Part shown: one piece after another, positions 5,488-11,827 of the stretch
How the letters are laid out: each line of letters starts with the position of its first letter
How positions within the stretch are numbered: position 1 is the first letter of the stretch
NCBI GenBank assembly: GCA_964592255.1
Contig: CAZQCI010000059.1
Coordinates: 1-12,725 of the forward strand
Direction of reading: 5' to 3'
Source: CAZQCI01 sp964592255
GTDB taxonomy: Bacteria > UBA10199 > SBBF01
Length of the DNA stretch: 12,725 nucleotides
Translations under genes and position numbers: made by a program
The notes under the pieces: model-generated
What the model saw: the letters and a program-made list of their open reading frames with translations, nothing else
What the model was told of the DNA's origin: nothing
Database searches by the model: none

Positions 5488-6948
5488 ATGAAAAAAGAGT
5501 TCCCTCAAGCTTTAACTTTTGATGATGTTCTGCTGCAGCCTGCCGAAAGCAGCATTTTGCCTAAAGACGCCCTCACTCATACAAAATTAACACGAAAAAT
5601 TGAATTAACAATTCCGTTAGTTTCTTCCGCTATGGATACGGTGACGGAAGCTAAAACAGCGATTACGATGGCGCGTCATGGAGGCATTGGCATTATTCAT
5701 AAAAATATGCCGCTTGAGGCTCAGGTGCGCCAAGTCGTCCAAGTTAAAAAATCTGAAAGTGGAATGGTTGTCGACCCCGTTACTTTGGATCCGGATCAAA
5801 CTGTGGCCGAAGCGTTTGCATTGATGCGCCAGTTTGAAATTTCCGGCTTTCCTGTTACTAAAAAAGGGCGTCTTGTGGGGATTCTTACCAATAGAGACCT
5901 GCGTTTTCTTAAAGATAAAAAACAAAAAGTAGCTGATGTGATGACCTGTAAAAACTTGGTCACCGTTACCGAAAAAGTCAAACCGGATGAAGCCAAAGCT
6001 TTGTTACAAAAACACCGCATCGAAAAACTGTTAGTTGTCGACAAAAATAATAATCTTAAAGGGCTCATTACCGTTAAGGACATTGAAAAAACGGAAAAAT
6101 ACCCTCAGGCGAATAAAGATTCCTTAGGCCGTTTGCGTGTGGGTGCGGCCGTTTCCGTTGGGGCTAGTGGATTGGAAAGAGCGTTGGCTCTTTTTGAAGC
6201 TGGCTGTGATGTGGTGATTGTCGATACCGCACACGGACATCAAAAAATGGTGGCTGATACTGTGAGGGCCATCAAGAAATCAAATAAAGAAATTCAAGTT
6301 GTGGCGGGTAATATTGCCACGGGTGAAGCAGCGGAAGCTCTTATTAAAGCCGGAGTGGATGGCGTTAAGGTAGGGGTAGGGCCCGGTTCTATTTGTACAA
6401 CACGCATTGTTACGGGGGTAGGGGTTCCACAAATCACAGCCATCCAAAACTGCGTAGAGGCTTGTCGTAAAGCGGGGGTTCCCTTAATTGCCGATGGCGG
6501 TATTAAATATTCCGGTGATGTGGTTAAAGCCCTTGCTGCCGGTGCCGATAGCGTGATGATTGGTTCTGTCTTTGCTGGAACCGATGAGGCTCCTGGAGAA
6601 ATGCAATTGTATCAAGGTCGTAGTTATAAGGTTTATCGTGGCATGGGGTCGATGGGTGCTATGCAGCAAGGTGGTAAGGAACGTTACTTTCAAGCGGATG
6701 TGGAAGAAGAGGCTAAATATGTTCCCGAAGGTATTGAAGGTCGCGTGCCTTACAAAGGCCCTTTGGCTGACAGTATTTATCAAATTGTTGGCGGGCTTCG
6801 CTCTGCCATGGGCTATTTAGGATCCGCCACGATAGAAGAATTACATCAAAAAGCCCGTTTTGTTCGCATCACTCAAGCAGGGCTTAAGGAATCACATGTC
6901 CACGACGTGATCATCACCAAAGAAGCGCCGAATTATAATCTCGGCTGA
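5488..6948 (+). CDS. guaB: IMP dehydrogenase GuaB
   Basis: 486 residues, the usual bacterial length. It oxidises IMP to XMP with NAD+, the committed step of cytosolic guanine nucleotide synthesis. The (beta/alpha)8 barrel is split as normal: residues 1-92 (FDDVLLQP, then VSSAMDTVTE), a tandem CBS module at about 93-205 that senses adenine or guanine nucleotides in this family, then the rest of the barrel. Visible sites are Asp246 in VDTAHGH (NAD side), the catalytic loop GPGSICTTR with Cys303, DGGI (336-339) for the IMP phosphate, YRGMGSMGAM (383-392), and the flap PEGIEGRVPYKG with Arg419. It is followed after five bases by guaA, whose enzyme uses its product. Upstream are a tandem TATAGA-containing repeat and a good ribosome site. 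Nothing is missing. Confidence 0.97.
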   Translation: MKKEFPQALTFDDVLLQPAESSILPKDALTHTKLTRKIELTIPLVSSAMDTVTEAKTAITMARHGGIGIIHKNMPLEAQVRQVVQVKKSESGMVVDPVTLDPDQTVAEAFALMRQFEISGFPVTKKGRLVGILTNRDLRFLKDKKQKVADVMTCKNLVTVTEKVKPDEAKALLQKHRIEKLLVVDKNNNLKGLITVKDIEKTEKYPQANKDSLGRLRVGAAVSVGASGLERALALFEAGCDVVIVDTAHGHQKMVADTVRAIKKSNKEIQVVAGNIATGEAAEALIKAGVDGVKVGVGPGSICTTRIVTGVGVPQITAIQNCVEACRKAGVPLIADGGIKYSGDVVKALAAGADSVMIGSVFAGTDEAPGEMQLYQGRSYKVYRGMGSMGAMQQGGKERYFQADVEEEAKYVPEGIEGRVPYKGPLADSIYQIVGGLRSAMGYLGSATIEELHQKARFVRITQAGLKESHVHDVIITKEAPNYNLG

Positions 6949-6953
6949 TACAC

Positions 6954-8573
6954 ATGAATAAAGTTCTTATCCTCGATTTTGGATCTCAATACACTCAACT
7001 TATTGCTCGCCGCATCCGTGAAGAAGGTATTTATTGCGAAATCCATCCGTGTACCGTGAGCTTTGAAAAGATCAGAGAATTTAATCCTCAAGCTCTTATT
7101 CTGTCCGGTGGGCCTGCTTCAGTGCTGGCTAAAGGTTCCCCCAAAGTAGATAAAAAAGTTTTTGAAATGGGTTTGCCGGTTTTGGGTATTTGTTATGGCA
7201 TGCAGCTTATGACGCATCTCCTGGGCGGGAAAGTACTAGCCTCAAAGAAAAGGGAATACGGAAAAGCGACTCTGGTCATTGCGTCTCCGTCAAAGGCGGG
7301 CGAAGTCCCAAAGGGATCCCTAGGGACAATCCAGTCGGAGCTTATGGATCGCCACGTCTACCTGAGGCAGACTCGCGATGACCTCTTTGGTGGACTTCCC
7401 GATCAATCCACAGTCTGGATGAGTCACGGTGATTCTATCCAAAAATTGCCAGAAGGTTTTTCTATTATCGGTGAAACCGAAAATAAAATTGTTGCCGCTA
7501 TTGCAAGTTCGGAACGCAGGCTTTATGCGCTTCAATTCCATCCGGAAGTGGTTCATACCGACTATGGTAAGAATGTTCTTTCCAATTTTCTTTTCCAGAT
7601 CGCAGGTCTTAAGAAGGATTGGTCCATGGATTCTTTCCTTCAACAATCAGTTTCACAAATTAGAGATAAGGTTAAGAAAGAAAAGGTAATTTTAGGTTTG
7701 TCTGGAGGGGTGGATTCTTCCGTCGCGGCGGTTCTTATTCATCAGGCTATTGGCGATCAACTGACCTGTATTTTTATTAACAATGGATTGCTTCGTAAAG
7801 ATGAAGAAAAGAAAGTGCAGCAGGTTTTTAAGGAAAATTATCATATTAAAATGAAGTATGTGGATGCCTCGCAGTTGTTTTTGAAGGCTCTCAAAGGTGT
7901 TGCTGACCCTGAAAAAAAGCGCAAGATCATCGGGCGCGTTTTTGTAGAGGTGTTTGAAAAAGAAGCCAAAAAAATCAAAGGGGCCACCTTTTTAGGGCAG
8001 GGCACTTTGTATCCAGACGTCATCGAAAGTGTTTCTTTTAAAGGCCCTTCGGCTGTCATTAAAAGTCATCATAATGTAGGCGGGCTTCCTAAAAAAATGG
8101 GGCTTAAATTGTTGGAGCCCTTTCGCGAGTTATTTAAGGATGAGGTTCGCCAATTAGGCCGTGAGCTGGGGATGCCTGAGGAAATGATTCATCGTCATCC
8201 GTTTCCGGGTCCAGGTTTGGCTATCCGTATTTTAGGGCCTGTTTCCAATGACCGTTTACATTTGGTCAAAGAAGCGGACGCCATTGTTTTGGAAGAAATT
8301 AAAAAAGAGGGTTGGTACAATAAAGTCTGGCAAGCCTTTGCTGTGCTTTTGCCTGTTAAATCCGTTGGGGTTATGGGGGATGAACGTACTTACGAATACA
8401 CATGCGCTCTGCGCGTCGTGGAAAGTTTGGATGGCATGACGGCCAATTGGGTGGGGCTTCCGCAAAATCTTTTGGGTCGCATTTCTAATCGTATTATCAA
8501 CGAAGTTAAGGGTATTAATCGTGTTGTCTACGACATCTCTTCCAAACCTCCCGCTACCATCGAGTGGGAATAG
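6954..8573 (+). CDS. guaA: GMP synthase (glutamine-hydrolysing) GuaA, with in-frame repeat insertion
   Basis: 539 residues, 14 longer than the E. coli enzyme. It aminates XMP to GMP using glutamine and ATP. The N-terminal class I amidotransferase domain has Cys80 (GICYGMQ) and His196/Glu198 (QFHPE) as triad. The ATP-pyrophosphatase domain has the loop SGGVDSS (250-256), and the C-terminal dimerisation domain ends in KPPATIEWE as usual. Between REYGKATL and DDLFGGLP the protein carries about 30 residues that other GuaA proteins mostly lack. The DNA there, codons 108-143, is a complete palindromic repeat (see 7275-7382). The frame and all catalytic motifs are kept, so the gene should be functional. 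It starts five bases after guaB without a clear ribosome site, which suggests translational coupling, and ends at a terminator-like hairpin. Confidence 0.96.
   Translation: MNKVLILDFGSQYTQLIARRIREEGIYCEIHPCTVSFEKIREFNPQALILSGGPASVLAKGSPKVDKKVFEMGLPVLGICYGMQLMTHLLGGKVLASKKREYGKATLVIASPSKAGEVPKGSLGTIQSELMDRHVYLRQTRDDLFGGLPDQSTVWMSHGDSIQKLPEGFSIIGETENKIVAAIASSERRLYALQFHPEVVHTDYGKNVLSNFLFQIAGLKKDWSMDSFLQQSVSQIRDKVKKEKVILGLSGGVDSSVAAVLIHQAIGDQLTCIFINNGLLRKDEEKKVQQVFKENYHIKMKYVDASQLFLKALKGVADPEKKRKIIGRVFVEVFEKEAKKIKGATFLGQGTLYPDVIESVSFKGPSAVIKSHHNVGGLPKKMGLKLLEPFRELFKDEVRQLGRELGMPEEMIHRHPFPGPGLAIRILGPVSNDRLHLVKEADAIVLEEIKKEGWYNKVWQAFAVLLPVKSVGVMGDERTYEYTCALRVVESLDGMTANWVGLPQNLLGRISNRIINEVKGINRVVYDISSKPPATIEWE
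7275..7382. repeat. Palindromic repeat family 2, in-frame copy inside guaA
   Basis: 108 bp, exactly codons 108-143. The ends are GGTCATTGCG (7274-7283) and CGCGATGACC (7374-7383), inverted with 9 of 10 matches. On the minus strand it reads GTCATCGCGAG, later ACGTGGCGATCCAT (plus 7344-7357), then TGGATTGT (plus 7326-7333). The same blocks occur in the same order in the intergenic copy at 11739-11816, matching 10/11, 13/14 and 8/8. Inner stems include GTCTACC (7356-7362) with GGCAGAC (7366-7372) and a GTCCC/GGGAC pair around GGGATCCC. Its visibly higher GC content than the flanking gene supports insertion. Confidence 0.8.
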
Positions 8574-8608
8574 ACCGAAAACTGCACGGTCGGTTTTTGT
8601 TTTTTTTC
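8573..8608 (+). terminator. Rho-independent terminator candidate after guaBA
   Basis: ACCGA (8574-8578) pairs with TCGGT (8590-8594), or alternatively GACCG with CGGTC, followed by a T-rich run to 8607 broken by one G. The stem is short but lies directly at the guaA stop codon. Confidence 0.6.
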
Positions 8609-8638
8609 TAAATCTCTAAAAAATATCAGAATTTTTTT

Positions 8639-8654
8639 TGGCATGCCGCTTGCT
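8639..8654 (+). promoter_or_regulatory. Sigma-54-type -24/-12 promoter before toxin-antitoxin genes
   Basis: TGGCATG, four bases, then TTGCT, with GG (8640-8641) and GC (8652-8653) 12 bases apart. One base differs from TGGCACG. A T-run precedes it, as at 1949-1964. Predicted start is near 8665, a 39-base leader before ATG 8704. Confidence 0.55.
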
Positions 8655-8674
8655 CTAGCTTTGCATCGTTACTC

Positions 8675-8703
8675 TTGACTTTGTCCCTATATATAGGTAC
8701 AAT
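8675..8703 (+). promoter_or_regulatory. Sigma-70-like boxes ending at the toxin ATG
   Basis: TTGACT (8675-8680), 17 bases, TACAAT (8698-8703): five of six matches in each hexamer at ideal spacing. Transcription would start near 8710, inside the toxin gene, so it cannot supply the toxin start codon. It could give an antitoxin-only transcript, or be chance. Confidence 0.4.
8686..8697. promoter_or_regulatory. Candidate antitoxin operator, 12-bp palindrome
   Basis: CCTATATATAGG is a perfect palindrome between the sigma-70-like boxes and overlaps the AGG just before the toxin ATG. Helix-turn-helix antitoxins usually repress their own operon by binding such a site, so this is the best operator candidate. 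Confidence 0.45.
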
Positions 8704-9021
8704 ATGAAATTAACAGTTCTCTACTATGAAACAACACGAAGGTCTCAACCTGTTCGGGATTATATTTTATCCCTGAATGAAAAGGAACAGGCTAAGCTAA
8801 TGGCCTTAATTGATTTTCTTTCTGAAAGAAGAGTGCTCACAGAGCCTTTTTCTAAGAAAATATCGGGTTATTCCGGACTTTATGAGCTTCGTTCAGGGGC
8901 GCATCGTATTTTTTATTGTTATCAAGAACAGAATATTGTTTTGCTGCATGCTTTTCGTAAAAAGTCACAAAAAACTCCCCAGCGTGAGATTGAGTTAGCT
9001 GTGCATAGGAAAAATTCTTAA
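8704..9021 (+). CDS. HigB/RelE-type toxin (phage Gp49-like family)
   Basis: 105 residues, typical for the Gp49-like HigB group of the RelE/ParE superfamily, which are ribosome-dependent mRNA endonucleases. Matching features are the start MKLTVLYYE, an amphipathic helical stretch (about 25-45), GLYELRSGAHRIFY (58-71, with Arg63 and Arg68), then IVLLHAFRKKSQKTP (78-92) with the basic residues this family uses on RNA. The toxin gene comes first and the antitoxin follows after 15 bases, as in higBA. The ribosome site is weak (AGG, 8695-8697), whereas the antitoxin gene has a strong one, which fits the expected excess of antitoxin. Catalytic activity is inferred from the family. Confidence 0.85.
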   Translation: MKLTVLYYETTRRSQPVRDYILSLNEKEQAKLMALIDFLSERRVLTEPFSKKISGYSGLYELRSGAHRIFYCYQEQNIVLLHAFRKKSQKTPQREIELAVHRKNS

Positions 9022-9036
9022 AAATAAGGAGAGGGT

Positions 9037-9324
9037 ATGAAAATAGGAGGTAGTTTTCATAAAGACCTTGAAAAAAGTCTGAAAAGCTCAAGTTTCAAGA
9101 TTGTTTTTGAAAAAGAAAAAGCACGTCTTAACTTAACAGCTCAGCTTCGTGAAACGATGGAGCGGTCTCAGCTTTCTATTAGAACTGTTGCAAGCCGGAT
9201 GAAAACGAGTAAATCACAAATCCAACGCCTTATCAGCGATGATTCCGCTAATATCGAAGTTGATACCCTAGTCAGGTTCGCTGCGGCTGTGGGCTGTAAA
9301 CTGCAGATTAGCTTCATACAATAA
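9037..9324 (+). CDS. XRE-type helix-turn-helix antitoxin (HigA-like)
   Basis: 95 residues. The helix-turn-helix lies at about 46-67 (LSIRTVASRMKTSKSQIQRL), followed by TLVRFAAAVGCKLQISF (77-93), the usual tail of Xre/HigA antitoxins. The N-terminal 30 residues are basic and helical (FHKDLEKSLKSSSF) and may contact the toxin. The start is set by AAGGAG (9026-9031). It should neutralise the upstream toxin and repress the operon, probably through the palindrome at 8686-8697. A second AGGAGG (9045-9050) inside the gene has no suitable start codon after it. Confidence 0.85.
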   Translation: MKIGGSFHKDLEKSLKSSSFKIVFEKEKARLNLTAQLRETMERSQLSIRTVASRMKTSKSQIQRLISDDSANIEVDTLVRFAAAVGCKLQISFIQ

Positions 9325-9328
9325 CCCC

Positions 9329-9357
9329 TTGTCTTTTAAAAAACCCTCCATTATACC
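9329..9357 (+). promoter_or_regulatory. Candidate sigma-70 promoter for purDE-tsaC
   Basis: TTGTCT (9329-9334), 17 bases, TATACC (9352-9357). Transcription would start about 9363-9365, only a few bases before the purD ATG at 9367. Confidence 0.4.
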
Positions 9358-9366
9358 CCGGTTTCT

Positions 9367-10635
9367 ATGAAAGTTCTTGTTATCGGATCTGGCGGTCGGG
9401 AGCATGCTCTTATCTGGAAATTATCACAAAGCTCTCAAATCAAAAAAATTTATTGTGTACCCGGAAACGGTGGTATTGCAGAGCTTGCTGAATGTGTGAC
9501 TATTTCCGTTCAAGATATTTCTCAACTAGTGGAGTTTGCCAAAAAAAATGCTATCGACTTAACCGTTGTCGGGCCTGAGGCGCCGTTGGCTTTGGGTATT
9601 GTGGATGAATTTGAAAAAGAAGGGTTGAAAATTTTTGGTCCGAAAAAGAATGCTGCTATTATCGAGTCGTCCAAATGTTTCTCAAAAGAATTTTGTATTC
9701 GCCATGGTATTCCTACCGCACCGTTTGTGTTTTTTACTAATATAGCTGAAGCGCGTATTTTTTTGGAAAAGAAAGCCCAGTTTCCTATCGTCATTAAGGC
9801 CGATGGTTTAGCGGCTGGAAAAGGCGTTGTTGTGGCCCAAAATTTATCGGAAGCCCTCAAAGCCGTTGATGACATGCTTGTTTACGAACGTTTTGGTGAT
9901 GCGGGGCGCAAAATTATTTTGGAAGAATTTATGGAAGGGGAAGAGGCTACGTTTATGGTGGCCACCGACGGCACACATTTTCTTCCTTTAGAAACGTCTC
10001 AAGATCATAAACGCATTTTTGATAACGACCAAGGACCTAATACCGGTGGTATGGGCGCTTATAGTCCAGCACCTATTGTGACGGCAGCTGTTTATGAAAA
10101 AGTGGTTGCCACCATTATCAAGCCCTTTATCAAAGGGATGAAAGAAGAAGGTCGCCCTTACAGTGGGATTCTTTATGCGGGTTTGATGATTAATCATGGT
10201 ATCCCACGGGTGGTGGAGTTTAATTGTCGCTTTGGCGATCCGGAAGCGGAGGCCATTTTGTATCGCATGGAATCCGATTTGGTTGATTTGATTCTCGCGG
10301 TTGTAGAAGGACGTTTGTCAGATTGCGCTATCCGTTTTAGTGAAAAAAATTCCGTATGTGTTGTGATGAGTGCGGAAGGATATCCTGGCCATTACGAGTC
10401 AGGTAAGGTGATTGAAGGGCTTGAAAAAGCAGGAGCCTTAAAAGACGTGCAGGTTTTTCATTCAGGAACACGTTTGGAAGGGGGAAAGATTCTCACAAAC
10501 GGAGGAAGAGTGTTGGCTGTGACAGCTAAAGGAAAAGATTTGCAGACAGCCATCAATTTAGTTTACAAGGGGGTTTCCAAAATTGTTTGGGAAGGTTCAT
10601 TTTATCGTAAAGACATTGGGAGAAAAGGACTATGA
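9367..10635 (+). CDS. purD: Phosphoribosylamine-glycine ligase PurD
   Basis: 422 residues, the normal length. It joins glycine to phosphoribosylamine with ATP, the second step of IMP synthesis. An ATP-grasp enzyme: N-terminal nucleotide-fold start VIGSGGREHA (5-14), GNGG (33-36), VVGPEAPL (67-74), the ATP-grasp core KADGLAAGKGV (144-154), NTGGMGAYSP (225-234) and the metal-binding EFNCRFGDPEAE (284-295). No Shine-Dalgarno sequence is seen before the ATG, and the candidate promoter leaves almost no leader, so translation may be leaderless. Its stop codon overlaps the purE start (ATGA). Product supply connects to guaBA upstream, with the toxin-antitoxin pair in between. Confidence 0.97.
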   Translation: MKVLVIGSGGREHALIWKLSQSSQIKKIYCVPGNGGIAELAECVTISVQDISQLVEFAKKNAIDLTVVGPEAPLALGIVDEFEKEGLKIFGPKKNAAIIESSKCFSKEFCIRHGIPTAPFVFFTNIAEARIFLEKKAQFPIVIKADGLAAGKGVVVAQNLSEALKAVDDMLVYERFGDAGRKIILEEFMEGEEATFMVATDGTHFLPLETSQDHKRIFDNDQGPNTGGMGAYSPAPIVTAAVYEKVVATIIKPFIKGMKEEGRPYSGILYAGLMINHGIPRVVEFNCRFGDPEAEAILYRMESDLVDLILAVVEGRLSDCAIRFSEKNSVCVVMSAEGYPGHYESGKVIEGLEKAGALKDVQVFHSGTRLEGGKILTNGGRVLAVTAKGKDLQTAINLVYKGVSKIVWEGSFYRKDIGRKGL

Positions 10636-11117
10636 CAATACAAGTAGGCATTGTAATGGGTAGTGAATCGGATTTGGCTTCCATGCAAGAGGCAGCCAAA
10701 GTACTTTCGGAATTTGGTGTGGGTTCCGAAATTAAAATTTTATCAGCCCACCGAACACCCGATTTAGCCGCAGAATATTCCAAAACGGCTCATTCCCGGG
10801 GGATTCAAGTTATTATTGCCGGGGCTGGAATGGCTAATCATTTAGCGGGTGCCATGGCGGCTCATGCCGTTATTCCTGTGATTGGTGTTCCTTTGGATGG
10901 TTCCCCTTTATTAGGCTTGGATGCACTGATGGCGACGGTGCAAATGCCTCCGGGTGTGCCTGTGGCCTGTGTGGCTGTCGGGAAAGCAGGGGCTAAAAAC
11001 GCTGGGCATTTGGCTCTTCAAATTTTAGGGCTTTCCGATAAGAAAGTTCAGGAAAAAATTATCGCGTTTCGCAAGAAAAACGTGGATGACATTGTCGAAA
11101 GAAATAAAAAATTATAA
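10632..11117 (+). CDS. purE: N5-carboxyaminoimidazole ribonucleotide mutase PurE
   Basis: 161 residues, normal length. It moves the carboxyl group of N5-CAIR to carbon 4 to give CAIR in IMP synthesis. Signature motifs are MGSESD (9-14), SAHRTP (38-43, with the conserved His40) and GAGMANHLAGAMAAH (64-78), then PVIGVPLDGSPLLGLDAL and VQMPPGVPV. The last block matches class I PurE (with PurK as partner) better than the AIR-carboxylase class II type. No purK is in the window. ATG overlaps the purD stop by four bases, indicating translational coupling. Confidence 0.95.
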   Translation: MTIQVGIVMGSESDLASMQEAAKVLSEFGVGSEIKILSAHRTPDLAAEYSKTAHSRGIQVIIAGAGMANHLAGAMAAHAVIPVIGVPLDGSPLLGLDALMATVQMPPGVPVACVAVGKAGAKNAGHLALQILGLSDKKVQEKIIAFRKKNVDDIVERNKKL

Positions 11118-11733
11118 ACAATCCGCTTCTCCTCGGTTGAGCCTGGCTCAGGCACTTGAGGTTCTTAAAAAAGGTGGGGTAGTGGCTTACCCTACCGAAA
11201 CCTTCTATGGTTTGGGGGTTGTTGCTGATGACGTTTACGCCTTGGAAAAAATTTTTGAAATTAAAGAGCGTGATCGAGGCAAACCTGTTTCCATTCTCAT
11301 CGCTGATAGAGCCCAGCTTGAGTCCTGGGTAGACAATGTATCACCCCGTGATGAAAAACTGATCACGGCTTTTTGGCCCGGAGCATTGACTCTCGTTTTT
11401 AAGGCGCGATCATCTGTTTCCAATTTGTTGACAGCCGGTAGTGGAAAACTGGGTGTGCGTATTTCTCCTAACCCAATTGCTTTAGGTTTATGTAAAGGAT
11501 TAGGACGGGCAATTACGGCTACCTCCGCTAATTTATCGGGTGAGTCCTCCTGTCGCACTGCTGAAGAAGTGGCGGCTCAGTTGGGGTCTCGTATCGACGG
11601 GATTGTAGAAGGAGTGACCTCTCCAACCTCCAAAGGATCTACAATTTTGGATGTTTCGGGAGAAGAAATAAAAGTAATACGAGAAGGGGATGTATTGTTG
11701 AAAAGGATTGAAGAACATTTGAAATCTAACTGA
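11086..11733 (+). CDS. tsaC: L-threonylcarbamoyladenylate synthase (TsaC/YrdC/Sua5 family)
   Basis: 215 residues, a single YrdC-like domain without the extra Sua5 C-terminal domain. It makes threonylcarbamoyl-AMP from threonine, bicarbonate and ATP for t6A37 modification of ANN-decoding tRNAs. Seen are GGVVAYPTETFYGLG (30-44), the basic stretch IKERDRGKPVSILI (59-72), FWPGALTLV (96-104), KLGVRISPNP (121-130) and TSANLSGE (146-153), all family hallmarks. The ATG lies 32 bases inside purE; no good ribosome site is visible, so the exact start (11086, or TTG at 11092) is open. The overlap makes it the third gene of the purDE operon. Confidence 0.92.
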   Translation: MTLSKEIKNYKQSASPRLSLAQALEVLKKGGVVAYPTETFYGLGVVADDVYALEKIFEIKERDRGKPVSILIADRAQLESWVDNVSPRDEKLITAFWPGALTLVFKARSSVSNLLTAGSGKLGVRISPNPIALGLCKGLGRAITATSANLSGESSCRTAEEVAAQLGSRIDGIVEGVTSPTSKGSTILDVSGEEIKVIREGDVLLKRIEEHLKSN

Positions 11734-11738
11734 TCACT

Positions 11739-11816
11739 GTCATTGCGAGGAGCGCAGCCACTTGTGGCGTAGCGACGTGGCAATCCATGATGGATTGTTT
11801 CTCTGCTCTCAATGAC
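11739..11816. repeat. Palindromic repeat family 2, intergenic copy
   Basis: 78 bp with inverted ends GTCATTGCGAG (11739-11749) and CTCTCAATGAC (11806-11816), 10 of 11 matching. Inner stems are GCCAC with GTGGC around TT (11757-11768) and CAATCCA with TGGATTG around TGA (11781-11797). The layout matches the widespread REP-type repeat that begins GTCATTGCGAGGAGCG. It starts six bases after the tsaC stop and ends 11 bases before the next ATG. Confidence 0.85.
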
Positions 11817-11827
11817 TCATTAAACTC

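Noticed and set aside
7190..7381. Small open frame inside guaA
   Set aside because: It is out of frame with intact guaA and is long only because of the GC-richer repeat.
7274..7383. Frameshift or assembly error in guaA as the cause of the odd segment
   Set aside because: The frame is continuous with all conserved motifs on both sides, and the segment has ordered inverted ends shared with another locus.
8686..8697. TATATA within the palindrome as a -10 box for the toxin
   Set aside because: No -35 box lies at a workable distance; TTGACT is only 7-9 bases upstream.
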